The position numbers and the translations under genes were made by a program. The notes below the pieces were generated by a model. That model searched no databases. It was not told the origin of the DNA and saw only the letters and a program-made list of their open reading frames with translations. Positions 11,073 to 23,128 of a stretch of DNA of 64,000 nt are shown piece by piece. The stretch comes from Otis tarda (lineage: Eukaryota; Chordata; Aves; Otidiformes; Otididae): NCBI GenBank assembly GCA_026413225.1, contig CM048553.1, positions 112,117,190-112,181,189 on the forward strand. Reading direction: 5' to 3'. How positions within the stretch are numbered: the stretch's first letter is position 1; each line of letters opens with the position of its first letter.

Positions 11073-13636
11073 AACCTTGTGGGAGGAGAATTATTCATGA
11101 GTTTTCCCTATTCTATGGAGCCCACCTGTGGTACAAGAAACCTTGTGCTGCTTCCCTTACTCTTCTACAAGAACACAAGCTCTCTTATTTTTACTGTTCA
11201 TGGACTTTTCAAGTATAATTGTCTTGTTTGCCCGAAATATGGACACGTTGCTTGACATGGCTAGTGACCACAACTATTTTTTTTCAATAACTTGTTCCTT
11301 CTTTAGTTCTACTTTTTCCTCTGTTTTCCTTAATTCTGTTTATACAATGAGCTGCTCTGTGGGCTAAATGATCATTGGACACACCAGTGGTTTAAATCAT
11401 GCAACAGACCTTGCAATAGAGCCTGACATAAGGTCAAACCAGGTTTTGGTTTATGTAGAGCCTCTGCTACATCAGATTCTTCCTAGGTTCTCTGGTCAAG
11501 TTCATGAGAAAGGGTAAGTTTTGTCATGATTTTAGGTGACAAGTTTTTAAAAGTTCAGTTTTGTTATTAAGTCATGGTTTACAAAGGTTGTGTTCAGTGG
11601 CTATTGCTATTTCTTCAAAAAGTTGCATAACATAGAAAATATTCGGTTGAAAGCTCTGTATGCAAACCTGATTGTTTTCCAGGAGTTCTTCCAAAGAGAT
11701 GGAAGTGAAGAAAAACCAAAGAAATGTACACCATTTTTTTTTCTTATATTTACTGATGTCTATCCAACAGCTATAGAGCAAGACTGAAATGATAATCAAC
11801 CCAGTAACATATTTTTCAGAAGGTTTCTTATGCACCTTGGCACAGAAATCCAATGTATAGAAGCCTGATGTATTTTTTAAATTGAATCTAGCACCAGGTG
11901 TTCTCATATAATTAAGTGGGAAATATTGCAACACTTACAAGGTATTATATCTCAAATCTTACCGCTTCAAATCTCTCAGAGCTAGCCTTGTTAGACCTGC
12001 TTTCATGACTTATTAATGTCATTCAAAAATAATGAGCATATTGAATTTATGCTATAAAATGTGAACAAAGTAGAAATAGGCAGGAGTTCTAATACCAATG
12101 TAACTTCTTTGTCACCAGATACATGTTATCTTTTCATATAAGATATAGAAAGGATTTATAAAGCAATACAATAACCATGGAAGAAGAACTGTACATCTTA
12201 GGTACTTCCAATCCTCATTGTTTTATATAGCCATCATCTCTAAACTCTGCAATAAAGTGCAAGTACTCTCTTGTGCAAAAGTGTTTACAGAACATCCATA
12301 ATAAAGTTGTGTAGACACAGAAAATAAAGAAGAAAATAATTATTAGACTGTTTCTCAAAATGACATTCTGATATTAGTTATTTCTTCATGTGATTGTGCA
12401 GTATAGCTCTAAGACATCAGAAAAATAAATTGAGCAATATCATCCCTGTCAGGAAATAAGGAAACAAGCAGACTTTATTTACAGAAGCATATGTAAAAGA
12501 GAACTTCAGAATAAGAAATTAACAAATTCAACTCTGATCTCAAAAGTTATATAAGGTCAATAGATGGAATAGGCAGGAATGGCAGGAATAGATGCCAACT
12601 AATGAAGACTGTAATAATACATATTTACAGATTAGAATGGAATATTCTTCCACTCTGTAAAAAGCACAGGGAAGAATAACATATTTTATGGTAGCTGAAT
12701 CAGTTTATTGTGATGTACTGAAAAATTACAGGGGAAGAACAGAATTAATGCTCAAATGCATGAAGTGTAACAAATTTACATACATTTATGTAAGTTTCTT
12801 ATGCACACATCAACCTACACGGCGGGGTCTTCAGATGCTAACTTCTGTTCTTGTCTGGCTCCAGTCTAGCCACTAACATGGTCAGAGGCAAGACAGAGTC
12901 CATAGTGATCCCAAGCCAAGAGGAAATTTCCTTGATAGGCTAGCTATTTTCACAGCAGCCCAGTTGCTTTCCAGTCCAGCCTCTTTATGTTGCAAGAGTG
13001 GAGCCCAAGGGTGAATAAGCAAAAACAGAATGAAGCCTGCAATGGGGACTCCAGTGTTTGTCCCGTAGCATGCTTTTAACACCTTTATTCTTCTCTGCAC
13101 TGCAAAGTATTAGCTGTTAGGTTTATAAAGTTACTCTAATGCGGAGGCAATGTGAGAGGACACCAGTCTGACCATTGTATCTGCATCATTGGTATGTATT
13201 ACTTTCATTTTATTCTGCTTTTTACTGTTCCCTGGGGTTGACTCTTTGCCTAATCATTTACAGCCTCTCTTCTTTTCATCTTTCTTTATGTCTGTTTCTG
13301 CTTTCTCCTAGCATTCCTTTCTCAGATTTCAGTTATGTCCCCTATTGTTCTCACTCTTTTTGCTCATTTTTCTCTTTTTTTTTCACTCTTTAGCGTCCCC
13401 CACTTTGAAAGCATCCTGCTTCTATTAGTACATTAACTCATCCTCCAGCCTCTCTAGTACTGAACTCCAACTGCTAACCCTTTCTACCTTATCTAAAAGG
13501 AAAATAGTACCACCAACACCACAGTCTTTGAAGAGAAATTATCAAAATGCCCTGCACTTACACAAATTCAGATTTGATCTAACAGCAACTTTATATGTAA
13601 ATCCAGCAACTATCTTACAACAACATGACTCAGAAT
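11073..13636. other. AT-rich unique sequence, no gene seen
   Basis: Mostly AT-rich sequence. The largest open frame is 120 codons on the minus strand (11572-11934), overlapped by a shorter one on the plus strand, with no family resemblance in either. A small repeated 'ggcaggaat' occurs near 12571-12590. No RNA gene or transposon is recognised. Confidence 0.5.
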
Positions 13637-13833
13637 GAAAAATCATATGGTAAAACATTACATTGAATGGGAAATGATTCAGTGAAAACATTATTCATAG
13701 TAGGCAATTACTGAGTGAAGATATTATCCACAGCAGACAATTACTCAGTAAAAATATTATACAGTGCAGGCAAATATTCAAGCAAACATTTGACAAGGAC
13801 AGCAATTATTCAATAAACAATCATAATTGCACC
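13637..13833 (+). repeat. Degenerate tandem array, about six 33-bp units
   Basis: Units align at 13637-13669, 13670-13702, 13703-13735, 13736-13768, 13769-13800 and 13801-13833. The period is 33 bp (32 in the fifth unit). The shared pattern is a purine pair plus 'CAATTACT', then 'CAGTGAA', then 'ATATTAT', then a purine/C-rich spacer ending 'GCA'. Units 3 and 4 are most alike; units 1, 5 and 6 are more worn. The array is AT-rich and not coding. Its middle units carry inverted forms of TTACT(C/G)AGT, an AP-1-like half-palindrome. This is an old minisatellite or a local expansion of a regulatory-type module; I cannot tell which. Confidence 0.75.
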
Positions 13834-15252
13834 CAATGGAGCACACTTGCCATAAACAGTACAAATAATTAGCAGACTCGAAGGATATTACCGTGACTGC
13901 CCGAGTTTTAGCTAATTTACATGGCAGCTAAGCTCTACAGGACAATCAGAATCTGTCAATGAGGGACAACTTGTTTTTCCTTTTGTCTCTTCAGTTCTAG
14001 GAAGTAATAGCACAGTTCTATCAATTTTAATGAAGAAGCTAGTATAGCTTCATTGGTTATCTGGAGTTAGTCAGTTATCCTTTTCCAGGGATGAGCATTA
14101 CTCACATGATTCCTTTCTTAATTGAAGAATTCTTCTGTCACACTTTTAATCCTTTACCTTCCACCTCACTTTCTTGACAGCTCTCAGAACTTGCTTTTTG
14201 TATTTTTTGCTTTTTTTCCCTGCAGCTGGTTTATTTTTCAAATTTCTCCAGGTTTTTTTTTTATTCTCAAAGCACAAATTAATTCGCTTTTCTTGTTGCA
14301 CAAAGACTTCTCACATATTCAATTTCTACTTGTAGTAAAGCTTCCACTCATACTCTCTTCCAGAGTCTCCCAAGAGAAGGAGGCAGCTCTCATTCTCCTT
14401 TAGTCCAGAACTATTGCTTCTTCCTTTGCTTCGCTAACTAGATCAACTACTCTTCTTGTATCATTCATCTTATGCACCTCTATTTCCTCTTTCAGATGTT
14501 CTCAAACTCTGATCTCAACTGTTTTATTTTGACTTAATTCAGGCATTCATTATTTGCTCCACCAGCACCCATTGTAGCTTCACAAAATACATTTTTTTTT
14601 TTGTTGGAAAATCTTATATTTTTTAATTATTGCATGGGTGGATGTACAGTTTTGTATCTCTCATCTTGCTTCATTGCTTAATGACAGGTTTTCAAGCAAT
14701 TCATCTGACTGAATTATGGATTACTCTGTTGCTGAGTTATTTTGGTCCACACAGATACCAAAAATTACTTGTACAAAAAAAAAGAAGCAACAGGAGAGTT
14801 GCTGGGATCCTGTAACTAGAGTAGCCACTTCAGTATAATCACATTGACTTCTATGTTGTAGAGTAGGATAAGTGATACCACAATCAGGGTTCCCCAATTT
14901 AACTGCAGCACTAAACAAGTATAATATTGTGGTCTTATTTTTAAGGAGAAATTTGCAGCAGCACACCAAAGGCATTATTGCATTGCAACAGCAAGGCCAG
15001 CAGAATTTCAGTATCGCTTGGTAAAGTGAAAAACTGTATGGAAAAAGACACTTATATTCATGCAGAAAGTGCCTGCATAGCTACAGGATGCTTTTCCCAC
15101 TAGATATCTGCTGGCCAATTTCACTATGAAGACAGTCTTTAAATGACGTAACTTTAGAAATGCCATGGGAGTGATCCTCACATAAAAATTCTTCCCTCAT
15201 TAAAATTTAAAACCATTAAAGTCTTAGGGAAATCACAGATTAATGGAATAGT
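13834..15252. other. Pyrimidine-rich and AT-rich sequence, no gene seen
   Basis: The plus strand is pyrimidine-rich around 14120-14530, which makes a 93-codon open frame (14122-14403) of low complexity. T runs occur near 14252-14261 and 14591-14602. Nothing points to a gene or transposon. Confidence 0.5.
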
Positions 15253-15620
15253 ATCATAGAATAGTTTGGGTTGTAAGGGACCTTTAAATGCCGTCTAGTC
15301 CAACCCCCTTGCAAGGAGCAGGGAAATCTCCAACCAGGTTGCTCAGAGCCCCGTCCAACCTGGCCTTGAATGTTTCCAGGGGTGGGGCATCTACCACCTC
15401 TTTGGGCGACCTGTGCCAGTGTTTTACCACTCTCATTGTAAAAAAAAAATTCCTTATATCTAGTCTAAATCTACCTCGTTCTATTTTGAAACCATTATCC
15501 CTCGTCCTTTCACAACAGACCGTGCTGAAGAGTTTCTCCCCATCTTTCTTATAAGCTCCTTCTAGGCACTGGAATGCTGCTATAAGGTCTCCCCAGAGCC
15601 TTATCTTCTCCAGGCTGAAC
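15253..15620 (-). mobile_element. CR1 LINE 3' fragment, minus strand
   Basis: A short CR1 copy read on the minus strand. It starts at the plus-strand edge ATCATAGAATAGTTTGGGTT (one worn octamer) and runs through the 3' UTR and the last coding part to about 15620, where homology stops at CAGGCTGAAC. A minus-strand open frame (15284-15661) reads through most of it and includes CCERTRDNGFKIERGRFRLD, VVDAPPLETFKARLDGAL and other C-terminal CR1 motifs. The start codon assigned to that frame lies outside the element, so it is not a gene. Confidence 0.93.
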
Positions 15621-17090
15621 ATTTGCATTGGAAATGGACATTTTGCATTTGAATACACCAAGTATTTTCTATTTGTCTCTTTTGGAGCTTGAAGTTACCA
15701 AAGCTCAGCCCAGCAAGGGCATAAAATTATCTTTTGACTTGTCTCTTGATTATAATTAGAAATAAAAACATTTTTAATCAAGTTAGAAGAATTATTTATC
15801 ATTTTATGAATTACCTTACATACATTCCCAGCCTTAAAATGACAGAAATGGAGAACAGTCAAAGTAATCCTACATCTCCCTTTCTCCATCATCCTACTTT
15901 GAGCCCAGCTTTCTGAAATGCTTGAATGCTAATACCAAAGCAACTTCAGAAAAGTGGGAAGATTTTTGGGGCTTGATTTCTTCTATGTAGCTACAAATCA
16001 GGACTAAATTAATGCAAAGGATAGAAAGCATTTAGCAAAAATTATGAGAAAACTTAGACCAAAAGAAAGTAAAATATAAAAATCTGTATTTTGTACACTC
16101 TGTACCAGCCAAAAACACAGACTTCAGTAAATTAATTGGGAACCATCTTTCTCCCTCTCTCTTTAAAAAAAAAATACTTAGAACTGGTCATATTTCTATT
16201 TGTCTGGATCTTTGTGAGCTAATTTGTCACAGGTCTTTACTCACATAACTCAATTGACTTTGATGCATTTATACTGCTGTAAAGTTACAATCAATCCTAA
16301 AAATTCTTTTCAGAAGCTACTTCTGCGCTGATGATTTTCTGACTCTTTTCTAGCTGTGAGGAACAAAGGAAAATTTGTTAAGAACTTCACTAGTTTTAGT
16401 GTCAAGTAAACCAGACGCCTGCTCTGAGTCACTTGTTCCAATAAAAATCATTCACACCCCATTAGACATCTACTAGTTGTACCATTTGAATCTGACCCCT
16501 GATTCACACACTCCATTCACTGGCAAGTGAAGTCTCTTTTTTTTTTTCCTTTGGGAAAGGGACATAAATTCAAACCTTCAGGAGACTGGAATCATGTGGA
16601 AACGATAATAAAATATAGTTGTTCCGTCTTATATTACTTCTCAGCTGATGACTCACAATAAAATATTTCAAAATGTAAGCCAGAAGAGGAACAGCTTATC
16701 CTGCGCTACAAGCTAAGCTTCCACTAAACTGCTTACAAATAAGTGCTGATCTCGCTCAGAAAGTATATATTATAGGCAGTATGAGACTATTTTTCACAGT
16801 TAAAGCACTTGCTGCTTGTTTGATTACATTCTCACTCATTTTTTTTTTTTGTGCCCATGGCTTACCTTAAGTACCTGTGGGTACTTCCTGGGCATGATGA
16901 GATCATAACAGTGCATTTGGGGTAAAACTACCTGTCTGGAGCACTAGACTGAGACCCAAGAGACAGTTGATACAGCCTCATTTTAATCAAAAGTTTCCCC
17001 TCTCACCTTGAACTGGTCACATAGGAGTAATGTCAGGGAAACACTCAGTTTTGTAACAGGGATCTAACAAAGCCCTTAATCTGAAGGCCA
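15621..17090. other. AT-rich unique sequence, no gene seen
   Basis: No open frame above 65 codons and no recognised repeat. An A run lies near 16166-16174 and T runs near 16538-16547 and 16839-16850. The segment 16600-16820 looks more evenly composed than its flanks but carries no clear signal. Confidence 0.5.
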
Positions 17091-17345
17091 TTCGTGTTCA
17101 GAAAAGATGAGTTCAAACAGGAATAGGAGGAGACCCTCAGGGTGAATAAGGTCAATCTTATGAGAAAAGACTAAAAAGAGATTGGCCTGTTTAGCTAGCT
17201 AAAGGGAAGACAATGTGGGATCTTTACCTGTGTACATATACACAGGTATACACAGAGGGGCAGGGGGAAGAAATTACGAAGGAAGGAAAGCTATTAATGT
17301 TAAAGGACAAATTTAGTGCAAGACCAATGGATCTGAAGCAGTAAT
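17091..17345 (+). mobile_element. Very old CR1-type LINE relic, plus strand
   Basis: The stretch has the layout of the end of an ancient CR1/L3-like LINE: 'tatgagaaaagactaaaaag' near 17159, then 'gagattggcctgtttagcta', a variable part, and 'taatgttaaaggacaa' followed by 'caatggatctgaagcag'. In younger relatives these encode the LEHLSYEERL-like and post-RT parts and the start of the 3' UTR. Frames are destroyed and the ends are approximate. A 24-bp palindrome (17225-17248) sits within it. Confidence 0.6.
17225..17248. repeat. Short perfect inverted repeat, 10-bp arms
   Basis: The arms TACCTGTGTA (17225-17234) and TACACAGGTA (17239-17248) are exact reverse complements around a 4-base CATA spacer, which is itself close to symmetric. 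It lies inside the old CR1 relic. A cruciform or a binding site is possible, but a chance palindrome in AT-rich DNA is just as likely. Confidence 0.7.
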
Positions 17346-18557
17346 GTCTACAGTTAAGCTAGCAGCAGGTCACAAACACTACAGGAGCAAGTTTTCTTTC
17401 TATTAGGACTTGTGTATGGACACATGATAAAATTGTGGTTATCTGTGGCAGCCCAGACCAACACTTGATTGTGCAGGGTTTTCTCGATGCTAGTTTCTTT
17501 AAATATAAACAAACACACACACATAAATATTATACCATCTTCTTTCACAGTACCCTTTTTGTCTGAACTAAAGGATAGCAGCAAGAATGTCAGCTTTCTT
17601 ATTTATCGGTTTCTGTTTCTACCTCAAAGTTCCCCTAATTTCTCACTACCCTGCCAATCTTTTCTGCTTTATCTTTGCTCGTATTTGCATGGGTGACAGT
17701 TGCCATCTACAGCTGTTATTGTCCTTTCAGCGTGTCTGCTCTACTCTTTTGATAGTCTGACTTTGTCTCTGTTTCTGCCATGTTCTGATTTGCATTATTT
17801 CCCCTTAAATGGCAAATGCCTGCAGTGTTCAAATTGCATCACTGACCTTCCCTCCTCTTACAAAAACTTGTTATTTAAGAAATCTAAGAATTTATTCAAC
17901 AGAGAAAAGGTGAATGTGGAGTAAGGATGTGTGCTGACATTTCAACTCCTCTGAGCTTTCCTTGAAACTCACAGTGACAATAAACACCTGCAGTCCTCCA
18001 GCAAGCTGATCCTTTTCTTTGCCTCTTTGGCAGCTGGGGAACACCTTTGGTACATGTGGGCTGACACCCTCCATGATCTAACTTCGCAGTCTTCAGTCTA
18101 GTCCTGTTAAAGCAGCCACCAGCCCAGACCACTGCCTTAAAACTGCAGTCGGAACATAAGAGACTGGCAAGAAAAAAATAAAATTGGCTTTAGAGCCCAT
18201 TGGAGATAGTTCTCCCCCAACATACAGAATTTGGCAGTGACAGTCTCTCTCATGCTACGGTCCCCTGTGTAAAGAATGGACCGTGGTGTAGTCATGATAC
18301 TGCCCCAGTCTGTCCTTTCTTTGGCAGTCACAAAGGCAGAGGTGTCAGGATCACAGGGAAGCTAGGGAGGGACTAAGACACCACTTATAATCAGGATGGA
18401 GAGATTTGGCACATTACAGCTAATCCAAACCATTGACTTCACTTTAAATCACAATTCTATTTTCCATTCAGTGCTGATACTTATGCCATTGTCAAAATAG
18501 ATGCATAAATGACTACAGAAGACTGGAAACAGAGAAGACTCAACCTATTTTGCATAG
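17346..18557. other. Unique sequence, no gene seen
   Basis: Short open frames on both strands (up to 78 codons) have no family resemblance. A CA run of about 6 dinucleotides lies near 17510-17521. This block ends at the target-site duplication of the first LTR. Confidence 0.5.
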
Positions 18558-18562
18558 TAATT
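18558..18562. repeat. Target-site duplication of LTR A, left copy
   Basis: TAATT immediately left of LTR A, matched by TAATT at 19682-19686 immediately right of it. A sixth base, T, also agrees, but the LTR edge alignment with the other copies favours 5 bp. Confidence 0.85.
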
Positions 18563-18690
18563 TCTTCTGGTTTTATTTAGTGAGGGGGGGCTACAGTGGT
18601 ATCTTCTGTAAGAAACTGCTAGAAGTTGTTCCCTTTTGTTTAGTGGACTCAGCCGGGCCTAGGGTGGACCCACTGCTGGCCAGGGCTGAG

Positions 18691-18743
18691 CCAATTGGTA
18701 GCAGAATATTCTGTGATAATGCCTCTGCGATAACGTAATTAAG
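18691..18743 (+). promoter_or_regulatory. LTR A core promoter: CCAAT box and TATA-like site
   Basis: CCAAT at 18691-18695 (in GAGCCAATTGG) is followed about 45 bases on by TAATTAAG (18736-18743). The same pair holds its place in the other family members, where the second site is TATTTAAG, so this is very likely the LTR's U3 promoter. In this copy the TATA-like site is changed from TATTTAAG to TAATTAAG. Whether it is active cannot be judged here. Confidence 0.6.
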
Positions 18744-19492
18744 AAGGGGAAAACAGAAAAAAAAAAGTAGAGAAGATGTGAAGCAGCTGAGTGGCTGCAG
18801 AGAGGGGGAGGTGCGAGCCTTGTGGGCCTTGCAGGCCTCACCCTCTGGCCTCCCGCCGGGCAGCTGACTGGGCCCGACTTGGCCCAGCCTGGCTGCAAGA
18901 AGTGGAGAGGAGATGAGGTGTGAAGAGAACCTGAAAGGCGTCTGCCTGCCTGTTGTGAAGAATTTCTTGTGACCTTGGCTGCAGATGCCAAGGTCAACGA
19001 AGAAGGAGAGGGTGGAGTAATGCTGCTCCTGGTCAAAATTCCCCTGCAGCCTGTGGTGATGACCATGGTGGAGCAGGCTGTCTCCCTGCAGTCCATGGAG
19101 GTCCATGGAGGAGCAGAGATCCACCTGCAGCCCATGGAGGACCCCACGTCGGGGCAGGTGGATGCCTGAAGGAGACTATGGCCCGTGGAGGGCCTGCTGG
19201 GGCAGCTGTTCTAAAGGGACTGCACCCCGTGGAAGAAATGACCCACGCTGGAGCAGTTTCACAAAGGACTGTGGCCCATGGGAGTGACCTCACGATGGAG
19301 CAGGGGAGGAATGTGAGGAGTTCTTCCCCCAGTGTGTGATGGACTGACCGCAACCCCCATTCCCTCTTCCCCCGCTGTGTTGCTCGGGGAGGGGGGGGTG
19401 GGGAGGTGGCAGAGATAATGTTAAGCCCGTGAAGAGGGAGGGGTGTGGGAAGGTTATCTTATTCTCTGTCTCATTACGCTGCTAGTTTTAGT

Positions 19493-19498
19493 AATAAA
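19493..19498 (+). promoter_or_regulatory. LTR A poly-A signal
   Basis: AATAAA followed by a T- and C-rich stretch, at the position where all four family members have AATAAA or a worn form of it. It would mark the end of the R region. Confidence 0.6.
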
Positions 19499-19681
19499 TG
19501 AATAGTTTTCCCCAAGTTGAGCCTGTTTTGCCCGTAACCGTAACGTTAAGGATTTCTCCCTGTCCTTATCTCAAACCTCAAGTCTTTTTTTCTTATATTA
19601 CCTCTCCCTATTCTCTCAGAGGGTCAGGGGAGTGAGAGAGAGACTGTGTAGTCTGGTCCCAGTTGGGGCTAAACTACGACA

Positions 19682-19686
19682 TAATT
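19682..19686. repeat. Target-site duplication of LTR A, right copy
   Basis: TAATT directly after the ACA end of LTR A, identical to 18558-18562. Confidence 0.85.
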
Positions 19687-22260
19687 TTACTTTCAAATAC
19701 ACTTGATGTGGACACTGGGTCCCAGCTTCCGCTTCAAACTAACTCTTTTATTTAGACCTGTAATTTAATTACTTCTGAGACATCCTTCAGAATGTCCTCT
19801 TACTATCCAAGATAAACATTAGCTCCTCCCACATAATGAAAGTGATTTTCAGACACAATCTCAGATTAGAGCACCTTCATTGTGAAAAAGAACACAGTTC
19901 TTTTTGGTTCTCTTCCAAGACTCCGTTTCTCATTAAAGCAAAACCCACATAAGGATGTAGCAAACCTACATCTGCTGTTTCCTGATTGTCATTGCACTGG
20001 CCTTTTCATCCCTTGGTTTGCTGTGACAACTCCACAGGTTTCAAAAGTCCTTTTTGAGATGGTCTAAATGATATGGATGTAATTATGATCTGCTGTTCTC
20101 AAAGAGTATTTAGCTTTGATGGCTGAGGCTTCTATTTCAGACCTGATCAATACCTTGTGGATCTTAAAAACATCTCAATTTTTTTCCAAGTCTGTTAGCA
20201 ATTTAAATTAAAAATATTAGCTCTAGAGCCAGCAAGATTACAGTCTTGCATTTATTTTATTTTACACTGGAGACATAGCACTTTCTAAGGTCACATTTAA
20301 GTTTTATTAATTTCTTTGAATTCTCAAATTCAGTTCGACAAAGAAACTAAATTATCTAAATTTCTTTAGTTTTGCATACATCATGCCAGGAGAGACAATG
20401 TGGGAATCAAGATGAACTATTGTATTTGGGAACAGCTCTTTTCACCTATCCTAAATCCTCCTAGCTGTTGCTCTATAACCTGAACTACATATAAGCAAGA
20501 TAAAACAATCCCATGATCCTCAACCAGCAGTCTTATATGCACAATAATATATTGGTATGTCCTACAATTTATGTCCTCTTTTAGACCTGAAAGGAGCATC
20601 AGAAGCTCTCTCTATCCCCAGAACTGGAGTCCTAGCATTCTCTCTGCAATAATGTATTGTGTATACTGTGTAGTACAATTTGACAACCTGTTGTCCACAT
20701 TACATAACCATGAAGGTAGAGGAGAAGCATCAAATGACAGCAGCTCAAGATCTTTTTCATTTCTAATTCTTCCCTGTAAGATCCAAATATTTTACTGTGT
20801 CTAGGTAGGAAAATCATTTCAGATTGCACTTAGGTTGCTGGTCAAACCACTTCAGGTTGCTGGTCAAAATTGCCAGCTTGCCTTCCTTAAAAAAAAAAGA
20901 GACAGACAGATCAATAAAGTGTGGCATTTCATTTTATCCAGAATAATGGGAAAGTAAATTAGTCAACAACAGGATCTTGGAGGTAAGTCATTCTAACTCA
21001 ATTTGTTTCACACTACCTTTTGGGATAAATGTGCTTAATATCTTTATGTGGAATGTCTCCAATTTATTATAATTTTATACTCTTTCCTCTCTGAGGACAA
21101 CAGAATCTTGACAATGCTTTGGAAATGGGATTAGAAGAGAGTCTTGAAAGGTTTAAAAATCTTTTTCACAGTAAAGCAGTGTAAAGATGCCACAGAGTAA
21201 ATTTCTTTAAAGGAATTTCTCTGGATTTTCACTGTTGTAAATGAAAAGTATAGTCCAATGAATGACAGGCCGGAGTTTGGTTTGCTGTAGGTAACCTATA
21301 ATCTTAGAGAAGCTGGCAAATGTGAACTGTTCTCAGTAAGCAAATGTTTTCACAATTGAGAAGATGCATGTGTCGTAGGAGATATTTCTTCTCAAGAACA
21401 AGAAGATTTTTATTGCTCATTTCCATCTTATTTGCACAAAATGTTTCCAAAACATCTTGCTAGAAAACAGAAATATTTAAAAACACAGAGTTTAGATATT
21501 GTCAGTTAGTTTTGTCTTAACTATCGTTTTTAGTGAGTCATTTGTTAGTAGCACAGCTGATAATATGTATATTAGTTCTTTTTAAAAAGCAAATACAAAG
21601 TGGTAAACAGCCCTGTAAGTGTTTGTGATAATGTAAACAAGACTCATAATTTCGTATATGACAATTGGTACAAGCAGAGTTGAGTCACATAGAGGTCTGT
21701 TCAGCTGAAGACATACTCCCACTTCACTTGAACAAAAAAAAGCTTGCAGAGGTTCAAAGGACAGTTTCACTCGGTGAGCTATTCCATTCAAAAAAAAGGT
21801 AAAAAACATAGAAAATTTATTACAATACATCATTTTAGTCTCCTGTACATTACTAAGCCAAATTCAACAGTGTCAAAAACCCTCTTGCATAAAGTATTGC
21901 TTAGCCCTTTGGATAGCTGTGTTGATTTATGCAAAAAAAAAGCTGCAGGAACCATAGAGTACCCCAACAAAAGATGGGTTACAGTAGTTAGTTTTTACTT
22001 TGAATATTGACTTTTCCAAGGACATGTTGTACGTCAACACCTGACACTGGGTGATCTGAGTTTATTTCTTTTCATTGTGACAGTGAAGTCTGTCATATGC
22101 CCAGAAGCTAGTAGAATGACCCTTAAGAGTGGCTTTGCTGCTGAAAAAGTCAGTGTTACTTTGCTTAGTAAGAATGGCTTCACAAGAAAACTTTGTTCGT
22201 GCTGGAAATAATTACATGCAGCTGCAGCTGTAAATGCCAGTCTTCTTCAAGTTAAGCTAG
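19687..22260. other. AT-rich unique sequence, no gene seen
   Basis: This lies between two LTRs of the same family, but it carries no gag, pol or env coding trace, no primer-binding site after LTR A and no purine tract before LTR B. It is therefore host sequence and not the inside of a provirus. Open frames are under 90 codons. Confidence 0.6.
20827..20869 (+). repeat. 21/22-bp tandem duplication
   Basis: Two adjacent copies: CACTTAGGTTGCTGGTCAAAC (20827-20847), then a second at 20848-20869 with one extra C and one terminal change. This is a small replication-slippage duplication. Confidence 0.85.
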
Positions 22261-22387
22261 TGTGTTGGGTTTGTGTAGCAGGGAGGCTATTCCTGCTTTC
22301 TCTTCTATGAGAAGCTGCTAGAAGTTTCTCCTTTTTCTGGTGGACCTGGCCAGGTCTAGGGCAGACTCACTGCTAGCTGAGGCTGAG

Positions 22388-22440
22388 CCAATTGGCAACA
22401 GTGCTAATGCCTCTGTGATAACATATTTAGGAAGGGGAAG
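22388..22440 (+). promoter_or_regulatory. LTR B core promoter: CCAAT box and TATA-like site
   Basis: CCAAT at 22388-22392 and TATTTAG at 22434-22440, at the same spacing as in the other LTR copies. Confidence 0.55.
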
Positions 22441-23122
22441 GAAAAAACACAGAAGGATGGGCAGAGAGGAGGAGACACAGACCTTGCTCTCCAGCCTTTC
22501 ACCAGGTGGCTCTCTGCGCCTGGCCCAGCCTGTCCAAGAGAAGAGAAGAGAGAAAACATGAGAGCCATCTGCCTGGGTTCAGTTGTGAGGAATTGCTTCT
22601 GGGAGGAATGGCTGTGATGCCAAGGTCAGTGAAGGAGGGGGAGGAGTAAAGTTGCCCCTGTCAAGATTCCCCTGCAGCTGATGTTCAGCCCATGGAGGCC
22701 CACGGAGGAGCAGAGAGCCACCTGTAGCCTGTGGAGGGCCCCATGTTGGAGCAGGCAGATGCCCAAAGGAGGCTGTGGCCCGTGGAGGGCCCACACTGGG
22801 GCAACTGATTCCTGAGGGACTGCACCCCGAGGAAATGAACCTGTGCCAGAGCAATTTGGAAAGACTACAGCCCATGGAGGACCCCATGCTGGAGCAGGGG
22901 AGGAATGTGAGTTCTTCCCCAGAAGAAGGAGCAGCAGAAACAGTGTGTGATAAACTGACCACAACCCGCACTCCCTATTGCCCTGTGCCGCTCAGGAAGG
23001 GTAAAAGGTGGGGATAGTTGGGAGTAAAGTTAAACCCAGGAAGAGGGGAGGGGTGAGGGGAAGGTGTTCTTAAGATCTGGGTTTTTTTTTCTCTCTCATT
23101 ATCCTACTTTGGTTTTATTGTT

Positions 23123-23128
23123 AATAAA
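23123..23128 (+). promoter_or_regulatory. LTR B poly-A signal
   Basis: AATAAA in TTAATAAATCG, at the conserved place about 190 bases before the LTR end. Confidence 0.55.

Larger units (their letters stand above)
18563..19681 (+). mobile_element. Solo LTR A of an endogenous retrovirus, ERVL-like
   Basis: A solo long terminal repeat of about 1.12 kb, homologous to the copies at 22261, 32224 and 37592. Its 5' edge TCTTCTGG is a worn form of the family edge TGTGTTGG, and it ends GGCTAAACTACGACA. Exact 5-bp duplications TAATT flank it (18558-18562 and 19682-19686), so it inserted as one unit and later lost its coding part by LTR-LTR recombination. Five-base duplications fit the ERVL class. It contains a CCAAT/TATA-like pair, a GC-rich middle with repeated 'CCCATGGAGG'-type motifs, and a poly-A signal. 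Bases 18750-19430 are far richer in G+C than the flanks. Long minus-strand open frames here appear to be a composition effect. Confidence 0.93.

Noticed and set aside
19687..22260. LTR A and LTR B as the two ends of one provirus
   Set aside because: LTR A has its own exact 5-bp duplication on both sides, the DNA between has no viral coding trace, primer site or purine tract, and the two LTRs differ too much.
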